DNA of 64,000 bases from Geopsychrobacter electrodiphilus DSM 16401 (GTDB lineage Bacteria > Desulfobacterota > Desulfuromonadia > Desulfuromonadales > Geopsychrobacteraceae): contig NZ_ARWE01000001.1 of the NCBI RefSeq assembly GCF_000384395.1, positions 1,886,894 to 1,950,893 of the forward strand. The letters run 5' to 3'. Both the position numbers and the translations under genes were made by a program. Below, one piece after another: positions 1-7,641 of this stretch. The first letter of the stretch is position 1, and each line of letters starts with the position of its first letter. Below the pieces are notes generated by a model. The model saw nothing but the letters and a program-made list of their open reading frames with translations, had not been told where the DNA came from and made no database searches.

Positions 1-2
1 TG

Positions 3-53
3 CTCATCTTTTCGGCAGCCATTATCCTGGGGCTTATGGCCAGACCTTGTTGA
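3..53 (+). CDS. C-terminal end of a hydrophobic protein (partial)
   Basis: The third forward frame is open from the window edge to a TGA at 51-53 and reads as a hydrophobic run ending in MARPC, which would fit the last membrane segment of an upstream gene. Only 16 residues are visible. The choice of frame rests on hydrophobicity alone; frame 1 is also open here and runs into the next gene. No function can be assigned. Confidence 0.25.
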   Translation, partial: LIFSAAIILGLMARPC

Positions 54-75
54 CACCACCGGAGACTTCAATGAG

Positions 76-690
76 ATGAGTACGTCAAGATTTGATCCGC
101 TGAAAGTCTATCGTTATGACGCTGACAGCGGCCGCTATAATATCGACATAGATCTGGATTACTATCGCGAGCTCTACAGTGAGTGGGATTTTTCTCCCCA
201 GCATAATCGGGATCTGGACGGGAATCTGTTCAAATATCTGGTGGATTGCAGCGATGAAATCCCGGTGCGCTATCCGGTGGCGATCGCCATAAACCTGCCC
301 GCTAATGTCTATGATGCGACCAGAGAAGAACGCGCCACCCAAGGATTTCATAATTTCTTCACCTATCAGATCCGGCGCGAAAAGAATCGCTATCGATATT
401 ATTATTCCAAGATTATCAAGTACCTGTGTATCGGCGCTCTCCTGCTGATTGCGGCCTCGATGCTGGAGAATTTTTTCTCTGGACTCGACCACACCGATTT
501 GCTTGTGCAGGGGCTGGTCATTGGCGCCTGGGTATCTATCTGGGAAGTCTTTTCGGTGATATTTTTCAACCTGTCTGATCACCGCAAGAAAATCAGATCA
601 TTCAGGCGCCTGCTTGACGCAGAGATCGTTTATCGGTATCGACCCGATTCGGAATCGGCGAGTCCCAACCCTGATGAAGCAGATCTGTAG
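76..690 (+). CDS. Small inner-membrane protein of unknown function
   Basis: I do not recognise this 204-residue protein. The N-terminal ~115 residues are polar and rich in Tyr, Asp and Arg. Two hydrophobic segments follow, at about residues 116-132 and 141-165, then a basic stretch and an acidic tail, so a two-pass inner-membrane protein with both ends probably cytoplasmic is likely. The ATG at 76 has GGAG about 11 bases upstream. The upstream neighbour lies mostly outside the window and the next gene is convergent, so context gives no function. Confidence 0.65.
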   Translation: MSTSRFDPLKVYRYDADSGRYNIDIDLDYYRELYSEWDFSPQHNRDLDGNLFKYLVDCSDEIPVRYPVAIAINLPANVYDATREERATQGFHNFFTYQIRREKNRYRYYYSKIIKYLCIGALLLIAASMLENFFSGLDHTDLLVQGLVIGAWVSIWEVFSVIFFNLSDHRKKIRSFRRLLDAEIVYRYRPDSESASPNPDEADL

Positions 691-802
691 ATTTCAGAAA
701 AAACACTGAGTGCTATTTGCTGATGGTCGTTATCTGAAGGGCCAAATTTGAACCGCGATACCTGCGAAATTCTGACATCAACCGATACATATTTTCGGCT
801 AA

Positions 803-1516
803 TCAAACCCTGCCTCCCAGCTCAATCGACAAAAATTCTTCTTTCGCCATCATCGCCCACTGCAACCTCTCATCCAGGGGCTCAGACGAGATAAAACAGG
901 AGTCTTCAGCATAGGCTTTGTAGAGCGAGTAGTAGTCCGGTTCTTTGGTGAAATCACGATAGGCGAATAATTTTACGCCATCACTGAAGAGGCAATTCAG
1001 GGCCGAAAATTTATGCCTTTGCTGGATAACCGTCGCCGTATCAAGAAAATCCTGACCCAGCTCCCGCGCCTTGCCACTCATGACGTGATAAAAGAACACT
1101 TCCGTATCGCGGGCGTCTGCACCGAGTCCCGGCAGACTTATGTCGGGAATCAGCCCCTGATAGTCGTAGACCACGCCGTTGTGAAAAAATACGCTGTTGC
1201 CGAGATAAAAAGGGTGGGCGTGTCGGATGTTGGAGGTGTCGGTCCAGGCTGATTTTCGCAGGTGCAGGATCATCAGGGGTGAGGTCCGGGCGGTACTGAG
1301 GATGCCGATGACCTTGTCGGTCTCTTTGAGCAGGTTGACCCCGCTTTTATGGACGACCAGTTTCCCGTTCTGGTAGAAGGCTAATCCCCAGCCATCCTCA
1401 TGTCCGGGCGGGTCTTCGGCCATGACCTGGCCGCTGCGCGCGAGCTCGCAGAAACGGGCGACGATCTGCTCATGTTTTACATAATCAAAATGGGTGATCC
1501 CCAGAACCCTGCACAT
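803..1516 (-). CDS. Class II glutamine amidotransferase-like protein (YafJ/EgtC type)
   Basis: This is an N-terminal-nucleophile amidohydrolase of the Gn_AT_II family, which releases ammonia from glutamine or cleaves related amide bonds. I place the start at 1516, not at the longer frame's 1549, because this gives Met-Cys-Arg and puts the catalytic Cys at position 2 after Met removal; GAGAGG lies upstream. Visible family features are GHEDGWG, HLRKSA with NIRHAHPF, and FFHNGVV. There is no synthase or sugar-isomerase domain after the roughly 237-residue module, so it is a stand-alone YafJ-like protein of unknown substrate. It is the last minus-strand gene after spmB, about 45 bases downstream, and may share that transcript. 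Confidence 0.85.
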   Translation of the reverse strand: MCRVLGITHFDYVKHEQIVARFCELARSGQVMAEDPPGHEDGWGLAFYQNGKLVVHKSGVNLLKETDKVIGILSTARTSPLMILHLRKSAWTDTSNIRHAHPFYLGNSVFFHNGVVYDYQGLIPDISLPGLGADARDTEVFFYHVMSGKARELGQDFLDTATVIQQRHKFSALNCLFSDGVKLFAYRDFTKEPDYYSLYKAYAEDSCFISSEPLDERLQWAMMAKEEFLSIELGGRV

Positions 1517-1561
1517 AACTCTGCCTCTCAAATACCCTGATTTTTGCATGATTCTGCAATG

Positions 1562-2092
1562 TCAGAAAAACCACCTGGTCACCATAACTGCCACAAGGAT
1601 GCCGATAAAATCGGATATAAGACAGACCGGCACCAGATAACGGGTTTTCTTGATGCTGACGGCGCCCAGGTAAACGGCCAGCACGTAAAAGGTGGTCTCG
1701 GCGCTGCCCATGATGATGGCGGACATATGGGTGGCCATGGAGTCGGGCCCGGTGGTTTTGACGATGTCCACGAACAGTGCGGTCGAAGCGCTACCGGAGA
1801 GTGGCTTGATGATCGCCATGGAGACGGCTTCGATGGGGATATGCAGGAAGGAAAATACGCCGTAAAAGGCATCCCTGAGATAATCAAAAGCACCTGAGGC
1901 CTGGAAACCCTTAATCGCCACGAAGATGGTTAACAGATAGGGGAAAATTTTGAGAATAATCGCCGGCCCCTCTTTGGCTCCGGCGACAAAGGAGTCGTAG
2001 ACCCGGACTTTTTTGAGCGTTCCGTACAGCACAGTAAACAGAATAAATAGCGGGATTATCAGCAGCGAGATGTATTCAATCGACTTGATCAT
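1562..2092 (-). CDS. spmB: Spore maturation protein B-like membrane protein
   Basis: SpmB carries the nucleoside-recognition ('Gate') membrane domain. In Bacillus, SpmA and SpmB are needed for proper spore-core dehydration; many non-spore-forming bacteria carry them with unknown transport roles. This 176-residue protein has about five hydrophobic segments, and the KPLSGSAS and MGSAETTFYVLAVYLG stretches are typical of the family. It overlaps spmA by four bases (ATGA), so the two are translationally coupled. Placement behind an LD-carboxypeptidase gene suggests an envelope role here. The family call is strong; the biochemical function is not known. Confidence 0.88.
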   Translation of the reverse strand: MIKSIEYISLLIIPLFILFTVLYGTLKKVRVYDSFVAGAKEGPAIILKIFPYLLTIFVAIKGFQASGAFDYLRDAFYGVFSFLHIPIEAVSMAIIKPLSGSASTALFVDIVKTTGPDSMATHMSAIIMGSAETTFYVLAVYLGAVSIKKTRYLVPVCLISDFIGILVAVMVTRWFF

Positions 2093-2664
2093 CTGAAGAT
2101 CCTCCTGAAGGCAGCGAGGACCAGCAGCGCCGTCATGGTCGAAATCGCCGTAGCGATCAGCACCGGAAAGACGACGGCGGCCGGATTGTGGTTGCCGTAG
2201 GTAGCGAGGATGCCGATTACCGAAAATGGGATCAGCTGGATGCTGGCGGTGTTGATGACGATGAAGGTCATCATCTCGGGGGTAATGGTCCCCTTGTCCT
2301 GATTGAGCTCATCGAGATCCTGCATCGCCTGAATCCCCAGCGGGGTGGCGGCGTTGCCGAGTCCGAACAGGTTGGCCAGAACATTCAGGGTGATGGCGGT
2401 GATCGAGGGGTGATCGTCGGGGATGTTCTTGAACAAGCGGCAGATGAGCGGTTTGAAAAGGTGCGCGATGCGGTAGATCAGGCCGGAGTCTTCGAGGATT
2501 CTGGTGATTCCCATCCAGACCGAGACGATGCCTAAGAGATAAAGCGAGACCTCCACCGCAGCTTTGGCGCCGTCGAAGATAGACGTGGTAAACGCCTCGA
2601 GATGGCCGGTGAAGATCGCAAAAACGATACTGACGCAGAGCATGATCAGCCACAGGACGTTCAT
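2089..2664 (-). CDS. spmA: Spore maturation protein A-like membrane protein
   Basis: This 191-residue Gate-domain membrane protein is the partner of SpmB. Family signatures are the N-terminal hydrophobic segment, the KAAVEVSLYLLG and WMGITRILEDSGL stretches, and NLFGLGNAATPLGIQAM with the conserved GNAATPLG core. The start overlaps the end of ldcA by four bases (ATGA) and the end overlaps spmB, giving a tightly packed ldcA-spmA-spmB operon. SpmA and SpmB probably form a hetero-oligomer in the inner membrane; in some bacteria they occur as one fused protein. No sporulation genes are visible in this window. Confidence 0.88.
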   Translation of the reverse strand: MNVLWLIMLCVSIVFAIFTGHLEAFTTSIFDGAKAAVEVSLYLLGIVSVWMGITRILEDSGLIYRIAHLFKPLICRLFKNIPDDHPSITAITLNVLANLFGLGNAATPLGIQAMQDLDELNQDKGTITPEMMTFIVINTASIQLIPFSVIGILATYGNHNPAAVVFPVLIATAISTMTALLVLAAFRRIFR

Positions 2665-3527
2665 TTGTCGTCCCCGGGGAACGTCATGTTTTTGATCAAA
2701 AGCTGCTTGCGCTCCGTATTCAGTTCAACCTCAGCGCCGATCGGCAGGGTGAGTTTGTCGGTGACATGGCCGATGTTGGGGCAATGCACCACCGGGAAGT
2801 CGAGCATCATTTGTGAGGCCAGAATCTCATAGACCTTTTGGCTTCTGATCCCGCGGAAATCGCCGAGAATCAGCGCTTTGATCCCTTTGAATTTCCCGGC
2901 CAGAAGCCACTGGGTCAGGTAGCGATCGACCTGGTGCAGTTTTTCATCAACATCTTCGAAAAACAGGATGGAACCTTGGGTCTCAATCTCCCAGTCGGTC
3001 TTGAGCAGGGCGGTCAGGGTGATCAGATTGCCCCCCTTGAGAATTCCTGTGGCAGAACCGGGATGGTAGACCTTGAGACGGGCCCCTTTGAGTAGATTTT
3101 TTTCCGGATAGCCTTTGACGGCGTTGGTCAGCGACTTCAGCGTGAAGGCGGTTGGCCGGTCCAGGTTGATCAACATCGGGGCATGCAGGGTCACCAGTCC
3201 GGCGCGCTCGAAGATCGGATTAAGCAGGGCGCTCAGGTCGCTGAAGCCGGCGATGATTTTGGGGTGTCTTTTGATGAGGTCGAAATCGATGAACGGCAGT
3301 GCTTTCATTGCACTGTACCCGCCGCGCAAGGCAAGGATCATATCGACACCGGGATCTGCAAAGGCAGCATGGATTTGCTCGGCCTTCTCTTGAGGGGAGG
3401 GGAGCCGCTCGGGAAATTCCGGGTTGAGGACATTTAGCCCGAGCAGGGTGAGCTGTTTGACGCCACGGGTAAAGTCGCGCTTCTTCTTGATCAGATAACT
3501 GGGTGTGACAATAAAGACGTTATTCAA
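2661..3527 (-). CDS. ldcA: LD-carboxypeptidase (peptidase family S66)
   Basis: S66 serine peptidases such as LdcA cut the L-Lys(or DAP)-D-Ala bond of tetrapeptides during peptidoglycan recycling in the cytoplasm; MccF-type relatives hydrolyse microcin conjugates. The nucleophile motif GFSD (Ser about residue 96), FFEDVDE carrying the Glu, and GHVTDKLTLPIG carrying the His complete the Ser-Glu-His triad; ALRGGYSA is also typical. I choose the TTG at 3527, because GGAG lies at a proper distance and the mature N-terminus (NNVFIVTPSY) then fits the family; the longer frame to 3593 would add an unmatched extension. First gene of ldcA-spmA-spmB and divergent from a DUF1460 amidase. Confidence 0.87.
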   Translation of the reverse strand: MNNVFIVTPSYLIKKKRDFTRGVKQLTLLGLNVLNPEFPERLPSPQEKAEQIHAAFADPGVDMILALRGGYSAMKALPFIDFDLIKRHPKIIAGFSDLSALLNPIFERAGLVTLHAPMLINLDRPTAFTLKSLTNAVKGYPEKNLLKGARLKVYHPGSATGILKGGNLITLTALLKTDWEIETQGSILFFEDVDEKLHQVDRYLTQWLLAGKFKGIKALILGDFRGIRSQKVYEILASQMMLDFPVVHCPNIGHVTDKLTLPIGAEVELNTERKQLLIKNMTFPGDDK

Positions 3528-3637
3528 TGAAAATCTCCGCGATATCGAGCATTTAATTTGCTCCAATTTAGCTGTAATTAGATCCAAATACAACCGGATT
3601 GGCGACCGATGAGGATCATCTTCTCATCGCACAACTC

Positions 3638-3666
3638 TTGCCAAAAAGATCGCCCCCTTTTATAAC
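3638..3666 (+). promoter_or_regulatory. Predicted sigma-70 promoter of the DUF1460 gene
   Basis: TTGCCA at 3638-3643, a 17-base spacer and TATAAC at 3661-3666 form a good sigma-70 promoter. Transcription would begin near 3673, leaving only about a dozen bases before the ATG at 3686, which would explain why no Shine-Dalgarno sequence is seen there. Confidence 0.5.
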
Positions 3667-3685
3667 TTGACCATGGATACCGCTG

Positions 3686-4480
3686 ATGCTTTTTAAAATA
3701 TTGATATGGATACTTTTCTTCCTTGGTCTGAACTCCGGCGTAGCGCTGGGTGCGGATCAGAATTTGATCAACCTCGGTCACTGGAGCAACCCGGACCTCG
3801 CGCAGATCATCACCACCGCAGGCCAGATTAAGGCTCCGGGCGAGCGGATAGTTGCTCTCTCCAGTCACTTCCTTGGGACACCCTATGTCGCACATACCCT
3901 GAGCGGCGACCCGCAAACGGCGGAACAGCTGGTCATCAATCTGGCCGGGTTCGACTGCTTTACATATCTCGATGTGATCGAGGCCCTGCGCCGCTCCAGC
4001 GACCTCGATAATTTTCCTGACCAGTTGAGACAGGTCCGCTATCGCGGGGGCAAGGTTGCCTATACAAACCGCAGACACTTTTTCAGCGACTGGGTTGTGG
4101 GGAGTTCTGCCCGAATACATGATGTAACCACAGCCGTCGGGCAGGGCAGAGCTCAGGTTGTCAGCAAAAAGCTCAATCGAAAAAGTGCCGGGGCCTATTG
4201 GTTGCCGGGGATCCCTGTCACGCAGCGTGACATCGCCTACATTCCCAGCGACAAAATTGATCGGGAACTGTTGTCTGCTCTGCAGTCGGGAGATTATGTC
4301 GGTATTTATACAGATAACGCCGGTCTTGACGTCAGCCATGTCGGGCTGCTGGTTAAAGACCATGATCGTTTCATACTGCGTCATGCCTCATCGCGCAACA
4401 GTCTGAGACGGGTTGTTGACGTCGATTTGCTAAAATATATACAAGGCAAGCCAGGGCTGGTGGTCTATCGTGCCAGATAG
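3686..4480 (+). CDS. DUF1460 family cell-wall amidase-like protein, exported
   Basis: DUF1460 proteins are NlpC/P60-like cysteine hydrolases related to N-acetylmuramoyl-L-alanine amidases. A signal peptide spans residues 1-22, cleaved near VALGA. Conserved blocks are FLGTPYVAHTL, LVINLAGFDCFTYLD with the probable catalytic Cys at about residue 91, and DVSHVGLL with the probable His at about 217. The length of 264 is usual for the family. No Shine-Dalgarno precedes the ATG; a TTG at 3701 giving a shorter signal peptide is possible. It is divergent from ldcA, so periplasmic and cytoplasmic peptidoglycan-peptide enzymes sit back to back. Confidence 0.82.
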   Translation: MLFKILIWILFFLGLNSGVALGADQNLINLGHWSNPDLAQIITTAGQIKAPGERIVALSSHFLGTPYVAHTLSGDPQTAEQLVINLAGFDCFTYLDVIEALRRSSDLDNFPDQLRQVRYRGGKVAYTNRRHFFSDWVVGSSARIHDVTTAVGQGRAQVVSKKLNRKSAGAYWLPGIPVTQRDIAYIPSDKIDRELLSALQSGDYVGIYTDNAGLDVSHVGLLVKDHDRFILRHASSRNSLRRVVDVDLLKYIQGKPGLVVYRAR

Positions 4481-4697
4481 GATGATGACCAGTTAAGCGG
4501 TTAGCGCTGATCCTCATAAATTGGGCGAAGTGGAGCGAAGAAACTTGGGGAAACTGCGTTGTCCTCAGGGATGTCCTCGCCGCAATGACTGACAGGAACA
4601 CAGCTTCAGCTCAAATCATCACAGTCTATGGACTCAACGCCGGTTTGCGATAAAATACAAACAGGGACGCATGTTAGCCGACGAAAGGGGGTCTACT

Positions 4698-4865
4698 ATG
4701 AGGTTAGAACTGAGTCAAGCGGAAGAACAAATTTTGGCGGATACGCTGAAAACGAGTCTCAGCAGGCTGAGCGATGAAATCTCCCACACCGATTCGCACG
4801 ATTATCGAGAGTTTCTCAAAGGTCGCAAAGAGATTCTGGTCAAGTTGAGCGAGAGGCTGCACTAA
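4698..4865 (+). CDS. Small conserved-looking hypothetical protein (55 aa)
   Basis: This is a short, charged, probably helical cytoplasmic protein without Cys or membrane segments. The start at 4698 is preceded by AAAGGGGG at a good distance; the longer frame's start at 4671 has no ribosome site. It reads like small proteins often annotated as hypothetical in Desulfuromonadales, but I cannot name a family. It lies alone between the DUF1460 gene and a long non-coding stretch. Confidence 0.6.
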   Translation: MRLELSQAEEQILADTLKTSLSRLSDEISHTDSHDYREFLKGRKEILVKLSERLH

Positions 4866-5482
4866 GGGCTATCAGAATTTAGGTCGGCACCGGACAGCCT
4901 ATCCATTCCACATTACATAACACTTTATCGGGGCGGGGTTTAGCCAGCCCCCCCCGAGTTGCAGCCCCTGATTTTCCCCATCGTCTCACCCCCAGCAAGC
5001 TAATCCTCGCCAACAGATCTTGTTTTGTGGCGAGGACCAGCTTGCCTGTTCTGCACTGGCAGCCGAATGTTTTCCCATCTCCGTATACCCTGTACAACAA
5101 CAATATGCCTCTTATTGATAAGCTTTTTTTGTTGAACGAAGTGTTCATTATTATCAACAGAGATGTGAGGTTGTCTCTATAGTTGCATGCCTGTGACAGA
5201 CGGGGGGACCTGCTTCTTGCTGTAATTGAACATGATTTCAAGGACTTAGGAAGTAACGAGTGGTTGGTACAATAAATGCTGTAGGTAAAAGCGTGGCTAT
5301 CTTTTGTCCTAAACTCTGTCTTTGCCTTTAATGCCGGTGATTCCCATACAGTGCTTCTGGGCAAGTTCTGAAAGATAGTTGAAGGTCCACTGGTCATGAT
5401 TAATGGAGATCATGGTCAGGGCCTGATATGGGTGTTGTGAACCTGCGAGGGGAAGGTCAATCCAGTAAAAGAAAGCATGATA
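4866..5482. other. 617-base stretch without a convincing gene
   Basis: Minus-strand open frames at 4879-5397 and 5416-5643 cross this stretch, but their translations are low-quality (Ser/Arg/Lys-rich, no recognisable domain, no Shine-Dalgarno). The 4930-5000 portion is C-rich with a run of eight or more Cs. I see no RNA gene, terminator or repeat that I can defend. It may be a decayed gene or an untranslated region. Confidence 0.4.
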
Positions 5483-5707
5483 ATGAGCGAAACGTCATTT
5501 AAAACGGATACTCCCTGTATGGCGAAATTTATTGACCTTTTACTCCTCTGTCCTAAAGGGGGAAACCCAGAGAGCTGCCCCTTCTGTGAAATCCGCAAGC
5601 TGTCTTTTGAGGAAAAAGTCAGCTGGGTCATGTCGCAATCCAAAGAGGAAATCGCTGCTATATTGTCCTTCCATCAGAGCTGTCGGGATCAAGCTGTTCT
5701 GCGCTGA
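5483..5707 (+). CDS. Small Cys-containing hypothetical protein (74 aa)
   Basis: A short frame with a CPKGG and CPFCEIR arrangement (Cys pair spaced C-P-F-C plus two further Cys), suggesting a metal- or disulfide-binding site. The rest is helical and charged. An AAAGAAAG purine stretch precedes two possible ATGs at 5477 and 5483; I take the second. It is followed 73 bases later by the ABC exporter genes on the same strand. I do not recognise a family, and the gene could still be spurious. Confidence 0.5.
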   Translation: MSETSFKTDTPCMAKFIDLLLLCPKGGNPESCPFCEIRKLSFEEKVSWVMSQSKEEIAAILSFHQSCRDQAVLR

Positions 5708-5780
5708 ACAAGCCTTGGCAAAAAGAACAGCGCCAGAGTAATATCTGATCTTATTCCCCTCTTTTTCAAAAAGCTCTGCG

Positions 5781-6689
5781 ATGCCTATTTTACAGGTTAC
5801 CGATTTACATAAGCGTTATGGTGCGCTGAACGCGGTTGATGGCCTCTCTTTCTCCGTCGCAAAGGGGGAGTGCTTCGGTCTTCTCGGACCGAATGGGGCC
5901 GGAAAAACCACGACCATCCGCATGCTCTACGGTTATACGCCGCGCGACTCAGGTCTGCTGCGCATCTTCGGGCTGGATATCGACAGCCATCTGCGCGAGA
6001 TCAAGGCACGCCTCGGCATCTGCCCACAGGATGATTCCCTCGACCCTGATCTGAGCCTGCGTCAGAATCTGGTTGGATATGCGCGCTATTTCTCCATTTC
6101 CCGCGCCGAGGCCGTGGCGCGGGCTGATGAACTGCTGGACTTCTTCGCCCTTCAATCCCGGGCACAGGATAAGGCGCGCATCCTTTCGGGTGGCCTCAAA
6201 CGACGGCTGCTGCTGGCGCGTGCACTGGTCAATAACCCCGATCTGGTAATTCTCGATGAACCGACCACAGGCCTTGACCCGCAGAGCCGCCAATTGTTAT
6301 GGGAGAAGCTGGCCGAGTTGAAGACGCAGGGGATGAGCATCCTGTTGACCACCCACTATATGGATGAGGCGGCGCGGCTGTGCGACAGGCTGGTGATTGT
6401 CGATCAGGGCCATATTCTGGTGGATGGGAAGCCGGCGCAACTGGTGCGCGAACAGGTGGGGCATTCGGTGCTGGAGATCATCGAGCCTGACCAGGAGGTA
6501 CGCGATTTTCTGGCAGGGGAAGACTGCCGCGTCGAAGATCTTGGCAAGCGGCTACTGGTTTATCTGAGAGAGAGTGATGAGCTGTTTCTGCGTTTGACTC
6601 GCGAGGTGCGCACCGCAGGCTGCACCCTGCGCCCGGCATCGCTGGAGGACCTGTTTCTTAAGTTAACCGGCCGGGAGTTGCGCGAATGA
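5781..6689 (+). CDS. ABC-2 type exporter ATP-binding protein (NodI-like)
   Basis: This is the cytoplasmic ATPase of an ABC-2 exporter, close to the NodI type, which with NodJ exports lipo-oligosaccharides; members outside rhizobia have mostly unknown substrates. Walker A GPNGAGKT is at about 36-43, the signature LSGGLKRR at 135-142, Walker B LVILDEPTTGLDP near 155-167, and the H-loop TTHYMDEA has its His near 192. The 302-residue length is normal. The last four bases overlap the permease start (ATGA), indicating coupled translation. No biosynthetic gene beside it reveals a substrate. Confidence 0.88.
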   Translation: MPILQVTDLHKRYGALNAVDGLSFSVAKGECFGLLGPNGAGKTTTIRMLYGYTPRDSGLLRIFGLDIDSHLREIKARLGICPQDDSLDPDLSLRQNLVGYARYFSISRAEAVARADELLDFFALQSRAQDKARILSGGLKRRLLLARALVNNPDLVILDEPTTGLDPQSRQLLWEKLAELKTQGMSILLTTHYMDEAARLCDRLVIVDQGHILVDGKPAQLVREQVGHSVLEIIEPDQEVRDFLAGEDCRVEDLGKRLLVYLRESDELFLRLTREVRTAGCTLRPASLEDLFLKLTGRELRE

Positions 6690-7477
6690 GGTGGCCAAGA
6701 CCCAGCCAATTTAGCTACAGAGTACTTCATGTATGGACCCGTAACTATCAGCTCTATAGGCAGAATTGGAAAATATCTTTCATCCCTCCGTTGCTTGAAC
6801 CGCTGCTCTATATCCTGGCTTTCGGCGTGGGCCTTGCGGTGATGGTCGGTGAGTTTAAGTTTGGTGGTCGGCCGCTCAGCTATACCCAGTTTGTCGCTCC
6901 GGCGTTGATTGCGGTGGCGATCATGCAGAATGCGTTTTTCGAAACGACCTACAATTCTTTCGTCCGCATGTATTATCAGAAGACCTTTGATGCCCTGCTC
7001 GCCACCCCGCTGAATCTGGAAGAGATTATCCTGGGGGAGATGCTCTGGGCCGCCACCAAGTCACTGATCGCTACCTTACTGATGGGAGGCGTAATCTCTC
7101 TGTTCGGGCTGTTTGATTATCCAGGCGCGCTGCTGCTGTTACCGCTGGCGGTGCTGGGAGGGCTCTGCTTTGCCGCCCTGGGGATGATCTGCACCGCGCT
7201 GGTGCCAGGGATCGAGACCTTTAACCTGCCTATTTTTCTCGGAATCACGCCGATGTTTTTGTTCGGCGGGACCTTCTTCCCGCTGCAGAACCTGCCAGGC
7301 TGGGCACAGGGCGTGGCGCAATTTCTGCCGTTGACCCATCTGGTGATTCTGGTGCGATCCTGTGCACTGCAACTCTGGGATGGCGCAATGTGGTTGAGCC
7401 TGCTCTATCTGCTGCTCGCCACCCTCGTGCTGTTACCATTGGCTATTGCCCTGATGGTGCGGCGGATTGTTCATTGA
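6686..7477 (+). CDS. ABC-2 type exporter permease (NodJ-like)
   Basis: This 263-residue inner-membrane protein has six predicted membrane segments and the ABC-2 family signature region around GGTFFPLQNLPGW near residues 193-205. The N-terminal YRVLHVWTRNYQLYRQNWK stretch and SFIPPLLEPLLYILAFG match NodJ-type permeases. It starts inside the stop region of the ATPase gene, so the two make one transporter. The substrate cannot be read from sequence; the family includes polysaccharide, lipid and drug exporters. The next gene on the same strand, 164 bases on, encodes an acetyltransferase/kinase hybrid. Confidence 0.87.
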   Translation: MRWPRPSQFSYRVLHVWTRNYQLYRQNWKISFIPPLLEPLLYILAFGVGLAVMVGEFKFGGRPLSYTQFVAPALIAVAIMQNAFFETTYNSFVRMYYQKTFDALLATPLNLEEIILGEMLWAATKSLIATLLMGGVISLFGLFDYPGALLLLPLAVLGGLCFAALGMICTALVPGIETFNLPIFLGITPMFLFGGTFFPLQNLPGWAQGVAQFLPLTHLVILVRSCALQLWDGAMWLSLLYLLLATLVLLPLAIALMVRRIVH

Positions 7478-7641
7478 GACGAGGAGGCTGTCGGACTATC
7501 CATGAGCTGGCTGCAAATCCAACAGTTATGCCCGACTGACCGGGGTTTTTGATTGACAGTCTGTTGGCGGTTCCCATTACAATAATGCCCGGATGGGAAC
7601 TCATGATAATCCTCTTCATAAAGATAAGGGCGAGAGGCGCT

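Noticed and set aside
1013-1252. Forward-strand frames opposite the glutamine amidotransferase gene and similar long antisense frames across the window
   Set aside because: They are shadows of strongly supported genes on the other strand, with no ribosome site or recognisable domain.
4879-5397. 172-residue minus-strand open frame
   Set aside because: Composition and lack of ribosome site or domain suggest chance; no homologue comes to mind.
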